A stretch of 6,690 nucleotides of DNA from VFMC01 sp037131575 (GTDB lineage: Bacteria > Actinomycetota > Acidimicrobiia > Acidimicrobiales > Ilumatobacteraceae), in the NCBI GenBank assembly GCA_037131575.1, contig JBAXQV010000170.1:1-6690 (forward strand). The letters are read 5' to 3'. This document shows, in pieces, positions 5,938 through 6,690 of the stretch (the stretch's first letter is position 1; each line of letters starts with the position of its first letter). The notes beneath the pieces were generated by a model that saw nothing but the letters and a program-made list of their open reading frames with translations, did not search any database and had not been told where the DNA came from. Made by a program: the position numbers and the translations under genes.

Positions 5938-5966
5938 AGGCTACGGGCGCGATGCCGACGGGGCAA
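5938..5966 (-). promoter_or_regulatory. Possible leaderless promoter inside the end of tatD
   Basis: On the minus strand TTGCCC (5966-5961) is followed after 17 bases by TAGCCT (5943-5938). The ATG of the RlpA-like gene begins 7 bases after the second element, at 5930. This is the expected geometry for a transcript that starts at the A of the ATG. The TAG stop of tatD forms half of the -10 element. The missing Shine-Dalgarno sequence agrees with leaderless initiation. Confidence 0.4.
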
Positions 5967-6690
5967 GGCGGGGGAAGGCCGCACGAGTGGCAGCAACCGT
6001 GTGGGCAGCCAACGTGGGCAGCGGGGTGTCGCGGAGATCGGCGATGAACTGGGCCACATGTGCCACGAATGCAGGTTGATTGGGGCGACCGCGATGCGGC
6101 ACCGGCGCGAGGTACGGGCTGTCGGTCTCCACCAGCATTCGGTCGGTGGGGCACAGTCGGGCGGCTTCTTGCAGGTCGGTGGCGGTCTTGAACGTCACGA
6201 TGCCACTGAACGACAAGAACGCGCCGAGGTCGAGACAGCGCCTGGCTTCGGCGGCGCCCCCACTGAAACAGTGGAAGATGGTGCGCTCGGGCACCCCTTC
6301 GGCGGTGAGGATGGCGAAGGTGTCATCCCACGCGTCGCGGGTGTGGATGACCAGTGGCAGGTTGCGCTCGTTGGCGAGTTGCACCTGTGCCGCGAACATG
6401 GCCTGTTGCGTATCGCGAGGCGAATGGTCGTAGTAGTAGTCGAGGCCAGCCTCACCGATGGCGATGACCTCGGGATGGTCGACATAGGGGAGGATGGTGT
6501 CGATTCCGTGCACCGCTTCGTGTGGGTGCAACCCCGCCGTGGCGTACACGCCCTCGTGCTCGCTGGCGATGGCGATGGCTGCGGCGGTGGTGGCCGCGTC
6601 GCAGCCGACGTTGATCATCTGCACCACCCCCGCGGCACGCGCCGCGGCCAGCACATCGGCCAGCGGTGCGCCGCGCGTGTCGTAGAGGTG
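5941..6690 (-). CDS. tatD: TatD-family metal-dependent hydrolase, N-terminus cut by window
   Basis: TatD proteins are TIM-barrel amidohydrolases that act as metal-dependent DNases in the cytoplasm. E. coli TatD is a 3'-5' exonuclease implicated in DNA repair. The reading frame is open to the window edge, and its first visible codon is His, followed by LYD. This fits the second His of the family's N-terminal DxHCHL metal motif, so only about the first ten residues should be missing. Counting from that codon, the other metal ligands appear as Glu80 in GEAGLDYYY, His116 in VIHTRD, His140 in FHCFSGG and Asp190 in ETDSPYLAP. The GRPNQP segment after the last motif is also typical. It ends at TAG 5943-5941, 10 bases before the next gene. 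Actinobacterial genomes commonly carry metG just upstream, but that lies outside this window. Substrate specificity within the family cannot be told from sequence. Confidence 0.95.
   Translation of the reverse strand, partial: HLYDTRGAPLADVLAAARAAGVVQMINVGCDAATTAAAIAIASEHEGVYATAGLHPHEAVHGIDTILPYVDHPEVIAIGEAGLDYYYDHSPRDTQQAMFAAQVQLANERNLPLVIHTRDAWDDTFAILTAEGVPERTIFHCFSGGAAEARRCLDLGAFLSFSGIVTFKTATDLQEAARLCPTDRMLVETDSPYLAPVPHRGRPNQPAFVAHVAQFIADLRDTPLPTLAAHTVAATRAAFPRLAPSASRP

Noticed and set aside
5931..6059. Longer N-terminus for the RlpA-like protein
   Set aside because: The extension overlaps tatD and would put an Arg/Pro-rich tract before the signal anchor. ATG 5930 gives a normal membrane-anchor N-terminus.

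Overview
The window is GC-rich bacterial DNA packed with housekeeping genes, almost all on the minus strand. It most likely comes from an actinobacterium. Four things point there: the gene order tatD - cell-wall gene - rsmA - ispE, the order glmU - prs - rplY - pth, a 33-codon gene for the actinobacterial ribosomal protein bS22, and close similarity of the Prs protein to the mycobacterial enzyme. A deep, non-mycobacterial lineage such as Acidimicrobiia is my best guess, but that is inference. I see no mobile element, CRISPR array, phage gene or obvious foreign segment.

Layout, read in the direction of transcription on the minus strand (right to left). From 6690 down to 3834 lie tatD (N-terminus cut by the window edge), a small membrane-anchored protein with a likely double-psi beta-barrel (RlpA-like) domain, rsmA/ksgA, and ispE. 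The last three are tightly coupled: a 4-base GTGA overlap, then a 14-base overlap. A promoter-like sequence at the end of tatD may start a leaderless transcript for the RlpA-like gene. From 3550 down to 1 lie tRNA-Gln(UUG), a shortened glmU, prs, rplY (long bL25/CTC type) and pth (C-terminal end cut by the window edge).

Between the two blocks sits the only plus-strand gene I accept, the tiny bS22 gene at 3648-3749. It diverges from the tRNA and converges on ispE. A strong GC-rich hairpin at 3761-3787 separates the convergent genes. No gene-free stretch exceeds 300 bases. The largest is 3403-3647, which holds the tRNA and the divergent promoter region.

Together the genes serve translation (tRNA-Gln, bS22, bL25, 16S rRNA dimethylation, peptidyl-tRNA recycling), cell-envelope precursor supply (GlmU for UDP-GlcNAc, IspE for isoprenoid carriers, the RlpA-like protein for wall remodelling) and PRPP supply (Prs). 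Two points stand out. GlmU ends before the catalytic part of its acetyltransferase domain, with no room left for it before prs. An RlpA-like protein also occupies the slot where many actinobacteria carry rpfB.
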